From contig DASWII010000009.1 of the NCBI GenBank assembly GCA_036397755.1, forward strand, positions 91,085 to 155,084: DNA of 64,000 nucleotides. The letters are read 5' to 3'. Both the position numbers and the translations under genes were made by a program. Under the pieces are notes generated by a model that was given only the letters and a program-made list of their open reading frames with translations, searched no databases and was not told where the DNA came from. Positions 49,239-58,651 of this stretch are shown here, one piece after another. Source of the stretch: CAMYLY01 sp036397755 (GTDB lineage: Bacteria > Gemmatimonadota > Gemmatimonadetes > Gemmatimonadales > GWC2-71-9). The first letter of the stretch is position 1, and the number at the start of each line of letters is the position of its first letter.

Positions 49239-50212
49239 CCGGTGGGCAAACGAAGCGACTCGACGTGCGGCAGCTCGTGCTGGACGCCGAGGAGCGCTCG
49301 CGGACGTATCTGGTCACAACACCGCTCGAGTACTCGCCGTATCTGAGTGCGCTCGTCGATGGCGAGGTGTGGCTCAAACTGGATCTCATGCAGCGGACCG
49401 GCTCGTTCAAGTTCCGCGGCGCCGTCTCCAAGATCATGTCGCTATCGGAGGAGCAGTTGGATCGCGGCATCGTCACGGCGTCCACCGGCAACTATGCCCT
49501 GGCCGTGGCGGAAGCGATGCGACTGCGTGGGCGCAGCGCCACGATCTATGTTGCTCGGGACATCGATCCTGAGCGCCTGGAGCTGCTGCGAGCACGCGGT
49601 CTCCACGTCGTCATCGACGGCGATGAAGCGGGTGTCGCCGAAAAGCGGGCGCGTCAGGCGGCGGAGGAGGAAGGCAGGATCTACGTCTCGCCGTACAACG
49701 ATCCGCTCGTGGTCGGCGGGCAGGGCACCTGCGGCCTCGAGATCGCGCGGCAGCTTCCGAACGTCGAGAGCGTCGTGGTTGCCTGCGGGGGCGGAGGGCT
49801 GATCGCGGGATCCGCTGGGTGGCTGAAGTTCCACAGCCCGGATGTCGAGATTATTGCCGTCTCACCCGCCAACTCACCCGTCATGTACGAGTCGCTGAAG
49901 GCCGGCCACGTGGTCGAGTCGGCGACCGCGCCCACGCTTGCCGACACCTGTGCGGGCAACCTCGATCTCGACAGCATCACCCTCGCCCTATGTCAGGAGT
50001 ACGTGGATGATTTCGTGCTCCTCACCGAGGACGAAATCGCGCGCGGCATCCGTCTGCTGTTCGAGGAGCACCGCTTGGTGGCCGAAGGGTCCGCGGCCTT
50101 GGGCGTCGCGGCGCTTTGCAGGTCACCCGAGCGATTCAGGGGCAAGAAGGTCGTGTTGGTGGTGTGCGGCCGGAATATCGGTCTGGAACTGTTCAGGAGG
50201 ATCGTGGCGTGA
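49235..50212 (+). CDS. PLP-dependent threonine/serine dehydratase family protein
   Basis: The 325-residue fold-type II enzyme has the PLP Lys59 in 'QRTGSFKFRGA', a phosphate-binding 'ACGGGGLIAGSAGW' Gly loop, 'TASTGNYALAVAEAM' and 'VAEGSAALGVAAL'. Length fits a catabolic dehydratase without a regulatory ACT domain; serine racemase, hydroxyaspartate dehydratase or EutB are equally possible. It overlaps the cyclodeaminase-like gene by 4 bases, so both act in one pathway. Confidence 0.9.
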   Translation: MTGGQTKRLDVRQLVLDAEERSRTYLVTTPLEYSPYLSALVDGEVWLKLDLMQRTGSFKFRGAVSKIMSLSEEQLDRGIVTASTGNYALAVAEAMRLRGRSATIYVARDIDPERLELLRARGLHVVIDGDEAGVAEKRARQAAEEEGRIYVSPYNDPLVVGGQGTCGLEIARQLPNVESVVVACGGGGLIAGSAGWLKFHSPDVEIIAVSPANSPVMYESLKAGHVVESATAPTLADTCAGNLDLDSITLALCQEYVDDFVLLTEDEIARGIRLLFEEHRLVAEGSAALGVAALCRSPERFRGKKVVLVVCGRNIGLELFRRIVA

Positions 50213-50281
50213 CGCTCCGCTCCGGATTGCGCGCCCGTCGAGATTTCGGGCAGATCTGCGCTAATCCGCGTCGACCTGCGG

Positions 50282-50596
50282 CTACAGCTTCAGCAGCGCG
50301 AACATCACGCCGATCACCATCACCGTTGTCCCGGTCCAGAATGCGAACATCCAGCGGATGAGGCGGGTCTCGAGCGGTGTCGTGCTGTCTCGCAGTTCGG
50401 TTCGAAACTCCGCCCGCAGCTCTGCAACGCGCTGCTCCAGTTTCGCGTCGAACTGCGCGAAATGCAGCGCGAATAACTCGCGGAACTCGGATCGGTACGT
50501 GACGTCCACTTGATTGAACCAGTCGACCAGCTCGTCGGCCACGCCGTGCCCGAGCTTGTCGTAGAACTCCTGTGAGAATTTCGCCGTGATCGGCAT
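50282..50596 (-). CDS. Small coiled-coil protein with C-terminal membrane anchor
   Basis: The 104-residue protein has a charged helical N-terminus with coiled-coil character ('HFAQFDAKLEQRVAELRAEFRTELRD') and one C-terminal membrane segment ('MFAFWTGTTVMVIGVMFALLKL'). This layout is like the DUF1640/CCDC90 family, but similarity is not enough for a firm call. Function is unknown. It is single and transcribed opposite to both neighbours. Confidence 0.65.
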   Translation of the reverse strand: MPITAKFSQEFYDKLGHGVADELVDWFNQVDVTYRSEFRELFALHFAQFDAKLEQRVAELRAEFRTELRDSTTPLETRLIRWMFAFWTGTTVMVIGVMFALLKL

Positions 50597-50757
50597 GAGG
50601 TGAGTCCGCCCGTGTGGTCACCTCACGATACAATCTACGCCGGCTCGGCCGAGTATCCAACGAACGCGCGGCGTGGCGAACCCGCGCGCGCGGCCGGCTG
50701 AGGCCCCGCGGAGGAACGAACACTACATTGAGGCGCGGACCGCGAACGAGGTGAGGC

Positions 50758-51455
50758 GTGGCGTTCTCCAGATACATCCCCCTGGCGGCTCTTTTCCCTG
50801 GTCTCACCCTGTCGTGTGCGACAGAGACGCCAGAAGCCAATTCGACCGTTCGCGACAGCGCGGGCGTGGTCATCGTGGAGAGCAGGGTGCCGGCGTGGTC
50901 CGACGGGCGGGGCTGGAGGCTATCCGAGCAACCCACGCTCGACATCGGGGCGGCGCGCCACTGTTCGCGCACAACAGCTCGGTGGCGATCAGGGGTGCGG
51001 AGCTGATTCTCGGTGATCAAACCGACTTGGAAGTTGCGGTCTACTCCACCACGGGTGCCGTGCGGCGTGTCATCCGCGTGCTCGATCGCGATCTGCAGCT
51101 CACCGACCGTGACGCCGCGGGGGCGATCGACCTTACCGTGGCGCGCGAGTCGCCCGACCGGCAGATCGCGACGCGCGCCCGCCTGGTGGCGATGGATACT
51201 CCGGCGACGCGCCCGGCGTACGGATCGATCCTCGTCGACCGGCTTGGCAACATCTGGGTCGGTGGGTACACGCGCTATCCGGCGGTTCGACGTGAGTGGA
51301 CCGTGTTCTCGGACGACGGCCGACTGTTGGGGGACGTCGAAATGCCCGACCGGTTCGCGGTGCTCGAGGTCGCGGACACCTGGGTCCTCGGTGTGTGGCG
51401 CGACGAGTGGGATGTGGAGCACGTGCGGCTGTACGGGCTGGAGAAGCTTAAGTGA
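50758..51455 (+). pseudogene. Frameshifted and shortened six-bladed beta-propeller lipoprotein
   Basis: The frame from 50758 gives a lipoprotein start ('RYIPLAALFPGLTLSCATETP', lipobox LSC) and 'RDSAGVVIVESRVPAWSDGRGWRLSEQPTLDIG', like the intact protein at 27202. Near 50955 the family sequence moves to the frame ending at 51455 ('PLFAHNSSVAIRGAELILGDQTDLEVAVYS', then 'WVGGYTRYPAVRREWTVFSDDGRLLGDVEMPDRF', 'VLGVWRDEWDVEHVRLYGLEKLK'). The joined length (about 230) against 410 residues shows a large internal deletion as well. Confidence 0.7.
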
Positions 51456-51740
51456 ACCTGCCGGGCATTTCGAAAGCGCGATCTTGATCGGAGTGGGCCA
51501 TGCGAGCCGAGGACGAGACACCGTGGGACGTACCGCTCAATCGGGGATGACCTTCGTCTGGGACTCGACGCGCTTCGGCGGTTCCTCGATGAGGAAGACC
51601 TGGTGCTCGGTCGTGACGGTTGGGTGACCTGCCGGCACGTGGCGGCACTTGGTCGTGGGTGGCGGGTGGACGGGCGTGCAGCCGGACCAGTGGGCTGCAC
51701 GCACGCCGGCTGGCGTGTCGGGCTCGGCGCTCGGCGCGCG
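51456..51740. other. Intergenic region, possible decayed coding sequence
   Basis: No intact gene is supported. Around 51500-51690, short stretches in different plus-strand frames look protein-like ('RAEDETPWDVPLN', then 'DDLRLGLDALRRFLDEEDLVLGRDGW', then 'GVQPDQWAARTPAG'), consistent with a decayed small gene, but I cannot name a family. Confidence 0.3.
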
Positions 51741-53387
51741 CTACACGCCGAGGGTCACCTCGAGCTTCGTCACCGACGCTGCGGGGAACCGGTAGACGAA
51801 GGGCGAGCGGGCACCAGGCACGAGCCGGGTCGTTGGCGCCACGACCCGCGGACGGTCGAACGTGTTGTGGTCCTGCACGTTGCGCGCTGCGAGGGTCGTG
51901 GCGGTCACGGCGGCGACCGTTGCTCCGCGGACCGCGATTTCCGTGTCGCGCGCCTCGCTGGAGTGCGGGTTGGTCACCGTCAGCACGAGGGTATCGTCGC
52001 GTGTCGACGCCGAACCGTTCAGGCCCCAGAGCGACTGCTCACGATCCTGCTGGTCCCGCCAACCCACCGCCGGCGCCGAGGAGACGACGCGCACGGCGCG
52101 GCCGCCCTGGTGGGCGGCGAACATGGCGAAGACGTGGTAGGTCGGTGTGACCACGAACTGATCCTCGCGGGCGAGGAACAACGATTGAATGCAGTTGACG
52201 AGCTGTGCGATATTCGCCATCGCGACTTTGTCGGCGTGCCGGTTGAACGTGTCGAGCGTGAGCGCCGCGACCAGCGCGTCGCGGATGGTGGATTGCTGTC
52301 CGAACAGGTGTGCCGGATCGACGTTCGTCGTCATCCGATGCCAGGCGCCCCATTCGTCAACCACGAGCTTGATGCGGTGCTCGCGGTCCAGCTCTCCCAT
52401 CACCTGCCATTGCGCCGTGATGAGGGACTCCATGCGATTGGCGCTCGCCAGCAGGTCGTACCACGCGGTGTCGTCGAACGCGATGGCCTCGCCGTTCGGG
52501 GCACTGGAGTAATGGTGCAGCGCCCACGCCCACATGCGGCCCAGGTCTCGGCGTTCGTTGAGCTGACGAAAGAACCGCCGTGTCCACTCCAGGTCACGCC
52601 CGCTCGGCCCGGCGCCGATGAACTTGAGTGCCACGCCGTATTCCGGCACGGCCCACGTCGCGAACCGGCGGTACTCGTCGGCGTACCCTTCCGGCGTGAA
52701 GTTGCCGCCGCAGCCCCACGACTCGTTGCCGATCCCCCAAAACTTGACGCCGAACGGATCGCGCTCGCCCGCCGCCTCGCGCAGCTCCGCGAGCGTCGTG
52801 CTCCCCGGCGGCGAGTTGCAGTACTCCAGCCATTCGAAGAACGCCCGCGCTGGTAGCGAGCGGACGTTCACCGCGAGATACGGCGCTGCGCCTACCAGCC
52901 GGCAGAATCGGATGAACTCGTTCGTGCCGAAGTGGTTCGGTTCGAACTTGGCCGGTACGTTGCCCAGGTCGCGCAGCGCCGTGTCATTGATCCAGAAGTT
53001 AGTGCGCCTCGGACGCTCGTGCCGTGGGCCGATACCGTCCCGCCAGTCATACGAGTCCGCGAAGCAGCCACCGGGCCAGCGGATGACGCTCGGCCGGATC
53101 GGTGCGAGGGCATCGATGAGCGCCTTGCGAATCCCCCCGACGTTCGGGATGCGGGAAGTCTCGCCGACCCAGATGCCGTCGTACACCACCCCCCCAAGGT
53201 GCTCGACAAAATGGCCGTAGATCTCGGGCGCGATCGTGCCGATGGGTTCGTCGAGGAGCACGTCGATGCGCGAGTCGGCGAGACGGGCCCGCCGCCGGCC
53301 CGCTGTCACGCCGACGTGTGCGCCGCTCACAGCCGCGCTGCCGGCGACTGCGGCAGCTACGAAGTCTCGTCTGGTGCATGTGGACAT
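51741..53387 (-). CDS. Alpha-L-arabinofuranosidase, GH51 family, exported
   Basis: The 548-residue enzyme releases terminal arabinofuranose from hemicellulose or pectin side chains. ATG 53387 gives a Tat signal ('STCTRRDFVAAAVAGSAAVSGAHVG'). 'GTIAPEIYGHFVEHLGGVVYDGIW', 'IRWPGGCFADSYDWRDGIGP', 'WGIGNESWGCGGNFTPEGYADEY' (acid/base Glu) and 'KLVVDEWGAWH' (nucleophile Glu) are GH51 hallmarks. The C-terminal 170 residues form the usual beta sandwich. It is divergent from the transporter at 53766. Confidence 0.93.
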   Translation of the reverse strand: MSTCTRRDFVAAAVAGSAAVSGAHVGVTAGRRRARLADSRIDVLLDEPIGTIAPEIYGHFVEHLGGVVYDGIWVGETSRIPNVGGIRKALIDALAPIRPSVIRWPGGCFADSYDWRDGIGPRHERPRRTNFWINDTALRDLGNVPAKFEPNHFGTNEFIRFCRLVGAAPYLAVNVRSLPARAFFEWLEYCNSPPGSTTLAELREAAGERDPFGVKFWGIGNESWGCGGNFTPEGYADEYRRFATWAVPEYGVALKFIGAGPSGRDLEWTRRFFRQLNERRDLGRMWAWALHHYSSAPNGEAIAFDDTAWYDLLASANRMESLITAQWQVMGELDREHRIKLVVDEWGAWHRMTTNVDPAHLFGQQSTIRDALVAALTLDTFNRHADKVAMANIAQLVNCIQSLFLAREDQFVVTPTYHVFAMFAAHQGGRAVRVVSSAPAVGWRDQQDREQSLWGLNGSASTRDDTLVLTVTNPHSSEARDTEIAVRGATVAAVTATTLAARNVQDHNTFDRPRVVAPTTRLVPGARSPFVYRFPAASVTKLEVTLGV

Positions 53388-53765
53388 TAGCGTCCTCCAG
53401 TGCCTGGGCCGCGAATCCAAGCCAGCCGGGGGTGAAAGAGCCAAGTAATCTGAGACCACACCCACCGCGGCGCGCGCGCCATCCCTGTGTCCCGACCTTT
53501 CTCGTGACGGCCAAAACTTCAGATCACCCCGGTCACCACACCCCCATATCCTACACCGGCTCCGCGCCATCGCAACGAACCGGTGAACGACGCCATCGGA
53601 GTACGTATCGCATCCGCCCAAGCCGCGCTGGAATCGTACGACGCGACTTCCTGAAGGCCGGCTCCCGCCCATGACCCGAGCGGGTGGTGAGGATCTAAAT
53701 GCCCGGGGGGGCCTGAGGGCGACACCCCTGGACGCACCCTGTTCGGCGCTGTTGGTTCGGAGCCC
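53388..53765. other. Divergent intergenic region, no gene recognised
   Basis: This 378-base gap between the GH51 gene (minus) and the symporter gene (plus) must hold both promoters. I see no consensus promoter, tRNA or conserved structure; short frames here lack protein-like content. Confidence 0.5.
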
Positions 53766-54989
53766 ATGCGCATCTCTGTCGCCACCCGTATTCTCGTGGC
53801 ACTCGTTGCAGCCGTAACGCTCGGCGTGATCGTGTCGATCAGTGGCAGCCCCCGCCTGCTCGCCGCCGCGGAGACGGTGGAGCCGATCGGCACCGCGTGG
53901 GTGCGCGCGATTCAAATGACGGTGATTCCCCTCGTGATCTCGCTCTTGATCACGGGCATCGCCTCGGGCACCACGCGGGGCGTCGCCAGCGTGGGTGGTC
54001 ACGCGTTGCTGTTCTTTGCCGTGATGGCGTCGGCGTCGGCGGTGTTCGGTGCGCTGCTGGCACCCATACTCCTGTCGCCGGTCCCGGCGGACGCCGCCGC
54101 CGTGCAATCGCTCGCTGGTGAAATGCCGGGGGTAGCGCTGCCCCCGTTTCGCGATTGGCTGCTGGCGCTGGTGCCCGCCAACCCCGTCCAGGCGGCCGCG
54201 CAAGGCGAGATGCTGCCGCTGATCGTGTTCACGGGGCTGTTCGCGTTCGGGGTCGCCAGGATCCCCGCCGCGCGGCGGCGGCCGCTCGTGGAGTTCTTCG
54301 AAGGGGTGGCGGGCGCGGTGCTGCGGATCGTCGAGTGGATTCTCGCGGTCGGACCGATCGGCGTGTTCTGTATCGCGCTGCCGCTCACGGCGCGCTCGGG
54401 CGCGGCGCTCGCCGGGTGGATGGGCTACTTCGTGCTGGTGACCTGTCTGCTGCTCGTGACGGCGTTGGCCGCCCTCTACCCGCTGGTGTTCGTGGTGGCC
54501 CGCGTGCCCATCCGAAAGTTCGCGCGCGCCTGTGCTGACGCACAGGCGGTGGGCTTCAGCACGCGCTCGTCGCTGGCGTCGCTGCCCGCGCTGCTGGCCG
54601 GCGCCGAGCGGGAGCTGCGCCTCCCCACCACGGTGTCAGGCGTGGTGCTGCCGGTGGCGGTGGCCGTGTTCAAGTTCGGCTCGCCCATGGTGCGGCTTGC
54701 CGGCACGCTGTTCGTCGCCCAGCTCTACGGCATCGGGCTCGGGCCAGTGGAGATCGGCGCGATGGCGGCCGCGATCGCCGCGCTGTCGTTCTACTCGCCG
54801 GGCATTCCTAGCGGCGGTCTGCTCGTGATCGCGCCGCTGTACCTGGCGTTCAACCTGCCGCTCGAAGGGATCGCACTGCTCATCGGGCTGGACCTCGTGC
54901 CCGACATGTTCCTCACAGCGACGAACGTGACCGCGGATATGGCCGTGGCAGCTGCGCTGGCACCGAGGCAGGGGACCCATGGCCCGTAA
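53766..54989 (+). CDS. Dicarboxylate/amino acid:cation symporter (DAACS family)
   Basis: The 407-residue inner-membrane protein has about eight hydrophobic segments. 'WVRAIQMTVIPLVISLLITGIAS' matches the GltP/DctA hallmark, 'PANPVQAAAQGEMLPLIVFTGLFAFG' the central region, 'AQAVGFSTRSSLASLPALL' the Ser-rich hairpin, and 'VLPVAVAVFKFGSPMVRLAGTLFVAQ' the substrate site. It imports C4-dicarboxylates or acidic amino acids with Na+ or H+. It overlaps the Smr gene by 11 bases. Confidence 0.9.
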   Translation: MRISVATRILVALVAAVTLGVIVSISGSPRLLAAAETVEPIGTAWVRAIQMTVIPLVISLLITGIASGTTRGVASVGGHALLFFAVMASASAVFGALLAPILLSPVPADAAAVQSLAGEMPGVALPPFRDWLLALVPANPVQAAAQGEMLPLIVFTGLFAFGVARIPAARRRPLVEFFEGVAGAVLRIVEWILAVGPIGVFCIALPLTARSGAALAGWMGYFVLVTCLLLVTALAALYPLVFVVARVPIRKFARACADAQAVGFSTRSSLASLPALLAGAERELRLPTTVSGVVLPVAVAVFKFGSPMVRLAGTLFVAQLYGIGLGPVEIGAMAAAIAALSFYSPGIPSGGLLVIAPLYLAFNLPLEGIALLIGLDLVPDMFLTATNVTADMAVAAALAPRQGTHGP

Positions 54990-55302
54990 ACGCCGCCTCG
55001 CCAACATGACCCCGGACCCCGTGCCGAACACGCTGCTCAGCGCGTATCCGGTCAAAGAGCTGGACCTCCACGGTCTCACGGCCGCCGAGGCAGAACTCAA
55101 GGTGCGGGATTTCATCATCACCTGCGTGCGTACGGTGTCAGGACAGGCGGTTCGCGTCGTGACGGGGAAAGGGAAGGGGTCGGCCGGCCGGCCGGTGCTG
55201 GCGCCTCTGGTGCGGAAGATGTTGGAGACGAGCCTCGCCCCATACGTGTCGGAGTTTACGGCGGGCGTGGGTGGCGGGAGCTATCTCGTGAGGATCAAGT
55301 GA
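54979..55302 (+). CDS. Smr-domain protein
   Basis: The 107-residue protein is essentially one Smr (MutS2 C-terminal) domain: 'VKELDLHGLTAAEAELKVRDFI' (LDLHG motif) and 'VRVVTGKGKGSAGRPVLAPLVRKML' (GxGxxS-type loop), ending 'GGGSYLVRIK'. Smr domains nick DNA or cleave RNA; stand-alone members are common. Coupling to the symporter gene by overlap has no obvious functional meaning. Confidence 0.9.
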   Translation: MARKRRLANMTPDPVPNTLLSAYPVKELDLHGLTAAEAELKVRDFIITCVRTVSGQAVRVVTGKGKGSAGRPVLAPLVRKMLETSLAPYVSEFTAGVGGGSYLVRIK

Positions 55303-55394
55303 GCCGGCCACGTTGTCACCTCGCGGTCGCGCCGTGAACCGGACGCGCATCGCGGACAAACGCAATCATTCACTGCCCGCCGCGTGACGGCGCA

Positions 55395-58300
55395 TCAGTC
55401 GGCGACCAGCGCCTCGACGATGCGCCGGCGCACGTCGGTGCGCGGCCGCGGGTACTGCGCGGCCAAGGCCGCCCAGACGCGGCGCGCGCCCACGCGGTCG
55501 CCCAGCAGGCTGTGCGCCACGACCGCCGACTCGACGAGCAGCGCGTTCGGGACCCAGTCCTGCGCGTCCGGGTGCTCGAGAATCGAGTCGGTCGCGTCAA
55601 CCAGGGCCTGAAAATCCCACCGGGCGGTCGCGATGAGGTGGCGCACGACGTGGGGCACGATGGGCGGGGGGGACTGCGACGCCAAGTAGGTCTCGACGGC
55701 GCCGTACAGATCCGGATCGTCCACGCCGGCGGCGCCTCCTGACCGCGCGGCGTCGATCTCCCGCAGTTCCCGAATCCACTGCCGCCAGTCCGGCAGCGCC
55801 CACTCGGGCGCGAGCCGACTCCGCCACGCGGCTTCGAACAGCGCGAGCGCCGCGTCGCGCGAGTCTCTGCCCAAAGCCCGTTGGTCATTGCCCAAGCCCT
55901 GGGCACCGCGGACCGCGGCCCGCACCGCGGCGGACCGCGCCAACGCGAGTGCGCGGGGCACGTCGGTCACCGGCACGGCATCCTGCTCCGGAACGTCGAG
56001 CCGCCGACCCGCCAGCATGGTGCCGATGCCGAACCGCTCGGCACCGAGGTCCTGGAACCCTTGCGCGAAGCGTGCGGCGAACCGCGCACGCTCGGCGCCC
56101 AGGTCGAGCACCGGATGAAAGTCGGAGTTCGGTGTGACCGCGCGGGAGAGCAGGGCGTCGAACGCGGGGCGGCCCGTGACGCGCAACGCCTCGAGATCGT
56201 GCGGATCGAGGCGCGGCATGCGACACTGCGCGTCGCCGAACGCGGGAAGGCGCAGCAGCCTCCAGTCGGGATCCGGCAACGGTGTGAGAGACGCGACGAT
56301 CAACAGGTCGGACGAGCTCGTTTGAAACAGCACGTAGTCCGGGAACACGCGATGCACGGCCGACAGAATGGTGAGCACGAGCTCGTCGTTGCTCTCGTAC
56401 AACTGGAGCCATTGCCCGAACACCCCGCCCGCGTTGAGCGACCGCGCCACCTGGCGGTAGAACTGGACCGTGAAGAGGCTGGCCACGCCGCTGACCCACG
56501 GATTGGACGGTTCCGAGATGATCAAGTCGAACTGCGGTCCGCGCGCGGCAAAGAAGCTGCGCGCATCGTCCATCGCGAACTCCGATCGCGGGTCGTCAAA
56601 GACGCGGGCGTTCGCGGGGTAGTACATCTGGGACCCGAAGATCATGGCCGGTTCGATCTCGATGGTGGTGACGCGCTCGAGTGTGGGGATGCCGAGCAGC
56701 GTGTGCGCCGATATGCCCGTGCCATGCCCGATCACCGCCGCCCAACGCGCGTTGGGCGCGTGACCCGCGGCCACCAGGGGCATGAGGACCTGGGTCGACA
56801 CGTCGACTTCGAGCCGCGTGCTGACAGGCGCCATTCCGCACGGGGTCAGCCAACTGCGCGGGAGCGAGCCGTCGGCCTTGCCGTTGGTCGCGATCACGAC
56901 CGGTTCCAAGCCGTGCGAGTGCACGGATACCGTCGCGGTGCGTCCGTCCCGGTAGAAGAACACCTGCGCGCCCCGCGCGGAAGCGACGGAGCGTGTGCGG
57001 AAGACGCCGGTGGTGAGGATGCGGGGGTCGAGTTGGCCCAGGCCGAGCGCGAGCGCCAGTGCGCCGGACGAAACGACGGCGAACGCGGTGGCGAGCTTGC
57101 GAACGCGCGGGTGAGCCCGCGCCGCGACGGCGAGGAGTGCCACCCCGATCGCCATGTCGAGTGCCGCACCGGTGACGAGCATGCGGTGCAGGCCGAGCAT
57201 CGGGAGGAGAAACAGTCCGGCCACGATCGCTCCGAAAATGGCCCCCAGCGTGTTGGAGGCATACACCTCGCCCACGACGTGCTCTCCATGGCCGCGAGCG
57301 AGCAGCGTGCGGGTGAGCAACGGCAGGGTCATGCCGGCGCAGAAGGTGGCCGGGAACATGACCGCAAGACTGAGGACATACTTCGCCGCGCTGAACCACG
57401 CGTAGCTTGCCGGCGATTGATCGAGCTTGCCGAGGAGCCACGCAGCCCATTTGAAGGACTGCTCGTACACCGGAAGGGTGGCCAGGGCGCCCAGACCCAT
57501 CGCGCATTGCACGACGCCCAAGGCCACGATGGGCGTCCGCCAGCGATCCGTTCTGCGTCGCACCCAGAACGCGCCGCACGCCAGCCCGAGAATGAACGCC
57601 GACAGCATGATCTCGAACGAATGCGTGGCGCTCCCCAGTACAAGCGCCAGCATGCGCAGCCATCCGATCTCATAGATGAACGACGCCACCGCGGTGCCGA
57701 ACGCCACGATCAGCAGCGCGTTGGAGAGTCGTGGCGCCGGAGGGGGCGTGGCCGCGTCGCTCGCGGCCGGCCTGACAGCGCCGGCCGAACGCGCGGCGAG
57801 CGGATGCCGTCGCGCAATCGCCAGGGCCAGCATCCCGACCGCGACGTTGACGATGGCCGCGGTTGCCACCGTTCCGGGCAGGCCGGCGATCGCGACCAGC
57901 AGGAACCCAGCCAGCAGCACTCCGATCGCTCCACCCATGCTGTTGGTGAAATAGAGATAGGAGAGCACGCGTCCCGGCTTGTCCGGGAGCCGCCGCAACA
58001 CGCCTGTCGCCATCAGGGGGAACGTGGCGCCGAGGAGGACTGCCTGCGGGAGGATGAGTGCGCCGGCCAGCATCCACTTCACGGCGGTGCGTGCGGCGTC
58101 CGACGCTAACGCGGGAAAGAGCGAGTCGTATGCCCACGCGGTGCTCGCGACGAACGCTGGGTGGAACACCATGCCGAGCGCGCCGATCGCGATCTCGATT
58201 GCCCCGTACGTGTTCAGGGGGTCGGTGAATCGCGACGAGCGAGTGCCGGCCGCCGCGGCGCCAGCGGCCAGACCGCCCATGAAGATCGCGAGCACGAGCA

Positions 58301-58475
58301 CCTGGGCGTACGCGGTGTGCCCCACAAGCAGCCCCAGGTAGCGTGCCCACACCGACTCGTAGATGAGCCCCGCCAGGCCCGAAAGGGCGAACAGCGCATA
58401 CACAGTCGCAGTGGGAAAGGGCCCCCTCGCATCCGCACCTGATCGGGGTTCCTTGTGGATGAGGGCGGCAGTCAT
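55395..58475 (-). CDS. Fused multi-pass membrane/spermidine synthase-like protein
   Basis: The 1026-residue protein joins an MFS-like membrane region (residues about 20-520, at least twelve hydrophobic segments, 'YALFALSGLAGLIYESVWARYLGLLVGHTAYAQ') to a spermidine-synthase-type Rossmann domain (about 540-800, 'VIGHGTGISAHTLLG', 'TTIEIEPAMI', 'DDARSFFAARGPQFDLIISEPSNPWVSGVASLFTVQFYRQV') and an extra 200-residue helical C-terminus of TPR-like look. Such fusions are common but biochemically uncharacterised. ATG 58475 was chosen; the open frame extends 33 codons further without support. Confidence 0.85.
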   Translation of the reverse strand: MTAALIHKEPRSGADARGPFPTATVYALFALSGLAGLIYESVWARYLGLLVGHTAYAQVLVLAIFMGGLAAGAAAAGTRSSRFTDPLNTYGAIEIAIGALGMVFHPAFVASTAWAYDSLFPALASDAARTAVKWMLAGALILPQAVLLGATFPLMATGVLRRLPDKPGRVLSYLYFTNSMGGAIGVLLAGFLLVAIAGLPGTVATAAIVNVAVGMLALAIARRHPLAARSAGAVRPAASDAATPPPAPRLSNALLIVAFGTAVASFIYEIGWLRMLALVLGSATHSFEIMLSAFILGLACGAFWVRRRTDRWRTPIVALGVVQCAMGLGALATLPVYEQSFKWAAWLLGKLDQSPASYAWFSAAKYVLSLAVMFPATFCAGMTLPLLTRTLLARGHGEHVVGEVYASNTLGAIFGAIVAGLFLLPMLGLHRMLVTGAALDMAIGVALLAVAARAHPRVRKLATAFAVVSSGALALALGLGQLDPRILTTGVFRTRSVASARGAQVFFYRDGRTATVSVHSHGLEPVVIATNGKADGSLPRSWLTPCGMAPVSTRLEVDVSTQVLMPLVAAGHAPNARWAAVIGHGTGISAHTLLGIPTLERVTTIEIEPAMIFGSQMYYPANARVFDDPRSEFAMDDARSFFAARGPQFDLIISEPSNPWVSGVASLFTVQFYRQVARSLNAGGVFGQWLQLYESNDELVLTILSAVHRVFPDYVLFQTSSSDLLIVASLTPLPDPDWRLLRLPAFGDAQCRMPRLDPHDLEALRVTGRPAFDALLSRAVTPNSDFHPVLDLGAERARFAARFAQGFQDLGAERFGIGTMLAGRRLDVPEQDAVPVTDVPRALALARSAAVRAAVRGAQGLGNDQRALGRDSRDAALALFEAAWRSRLAPEWALPDWRQWIRELREIDAARSGGAAGVDDPDLYGAVETYLASQSPPPIVPHVVRHLIATARWDFQALVDATDSILEHPDAQDWVPNALLVESAVVAHSLLGDRVGARRVWAALAAQYPRPRTDVRRRIVEALVAD

Positions 58476-58651
58476 GTTGGATGACACTACCGCGCGGGCT
58501 GGGGATCTCCAAGGGGATGGGCGCCGGACGCTCTCGCGCTGGTGCGCATCGAGGCGGGTATGGGACGCGTCCACTTGTCCCGATGTCGTTCAGAACGCAT
58601 TGTGAGTTGTGCCCGTAGCGGCGATTCTCATGGGTGGAGAGTGGAGACCCG

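Noticed and set aside
55881..58109. A 742-codon plus-strand frame opposite the spermidine-synthase-like gene
   Set aside because: It is Arg/His/Glu-rich without any fold-like pattern and is covered by a clear gene on the other strand.
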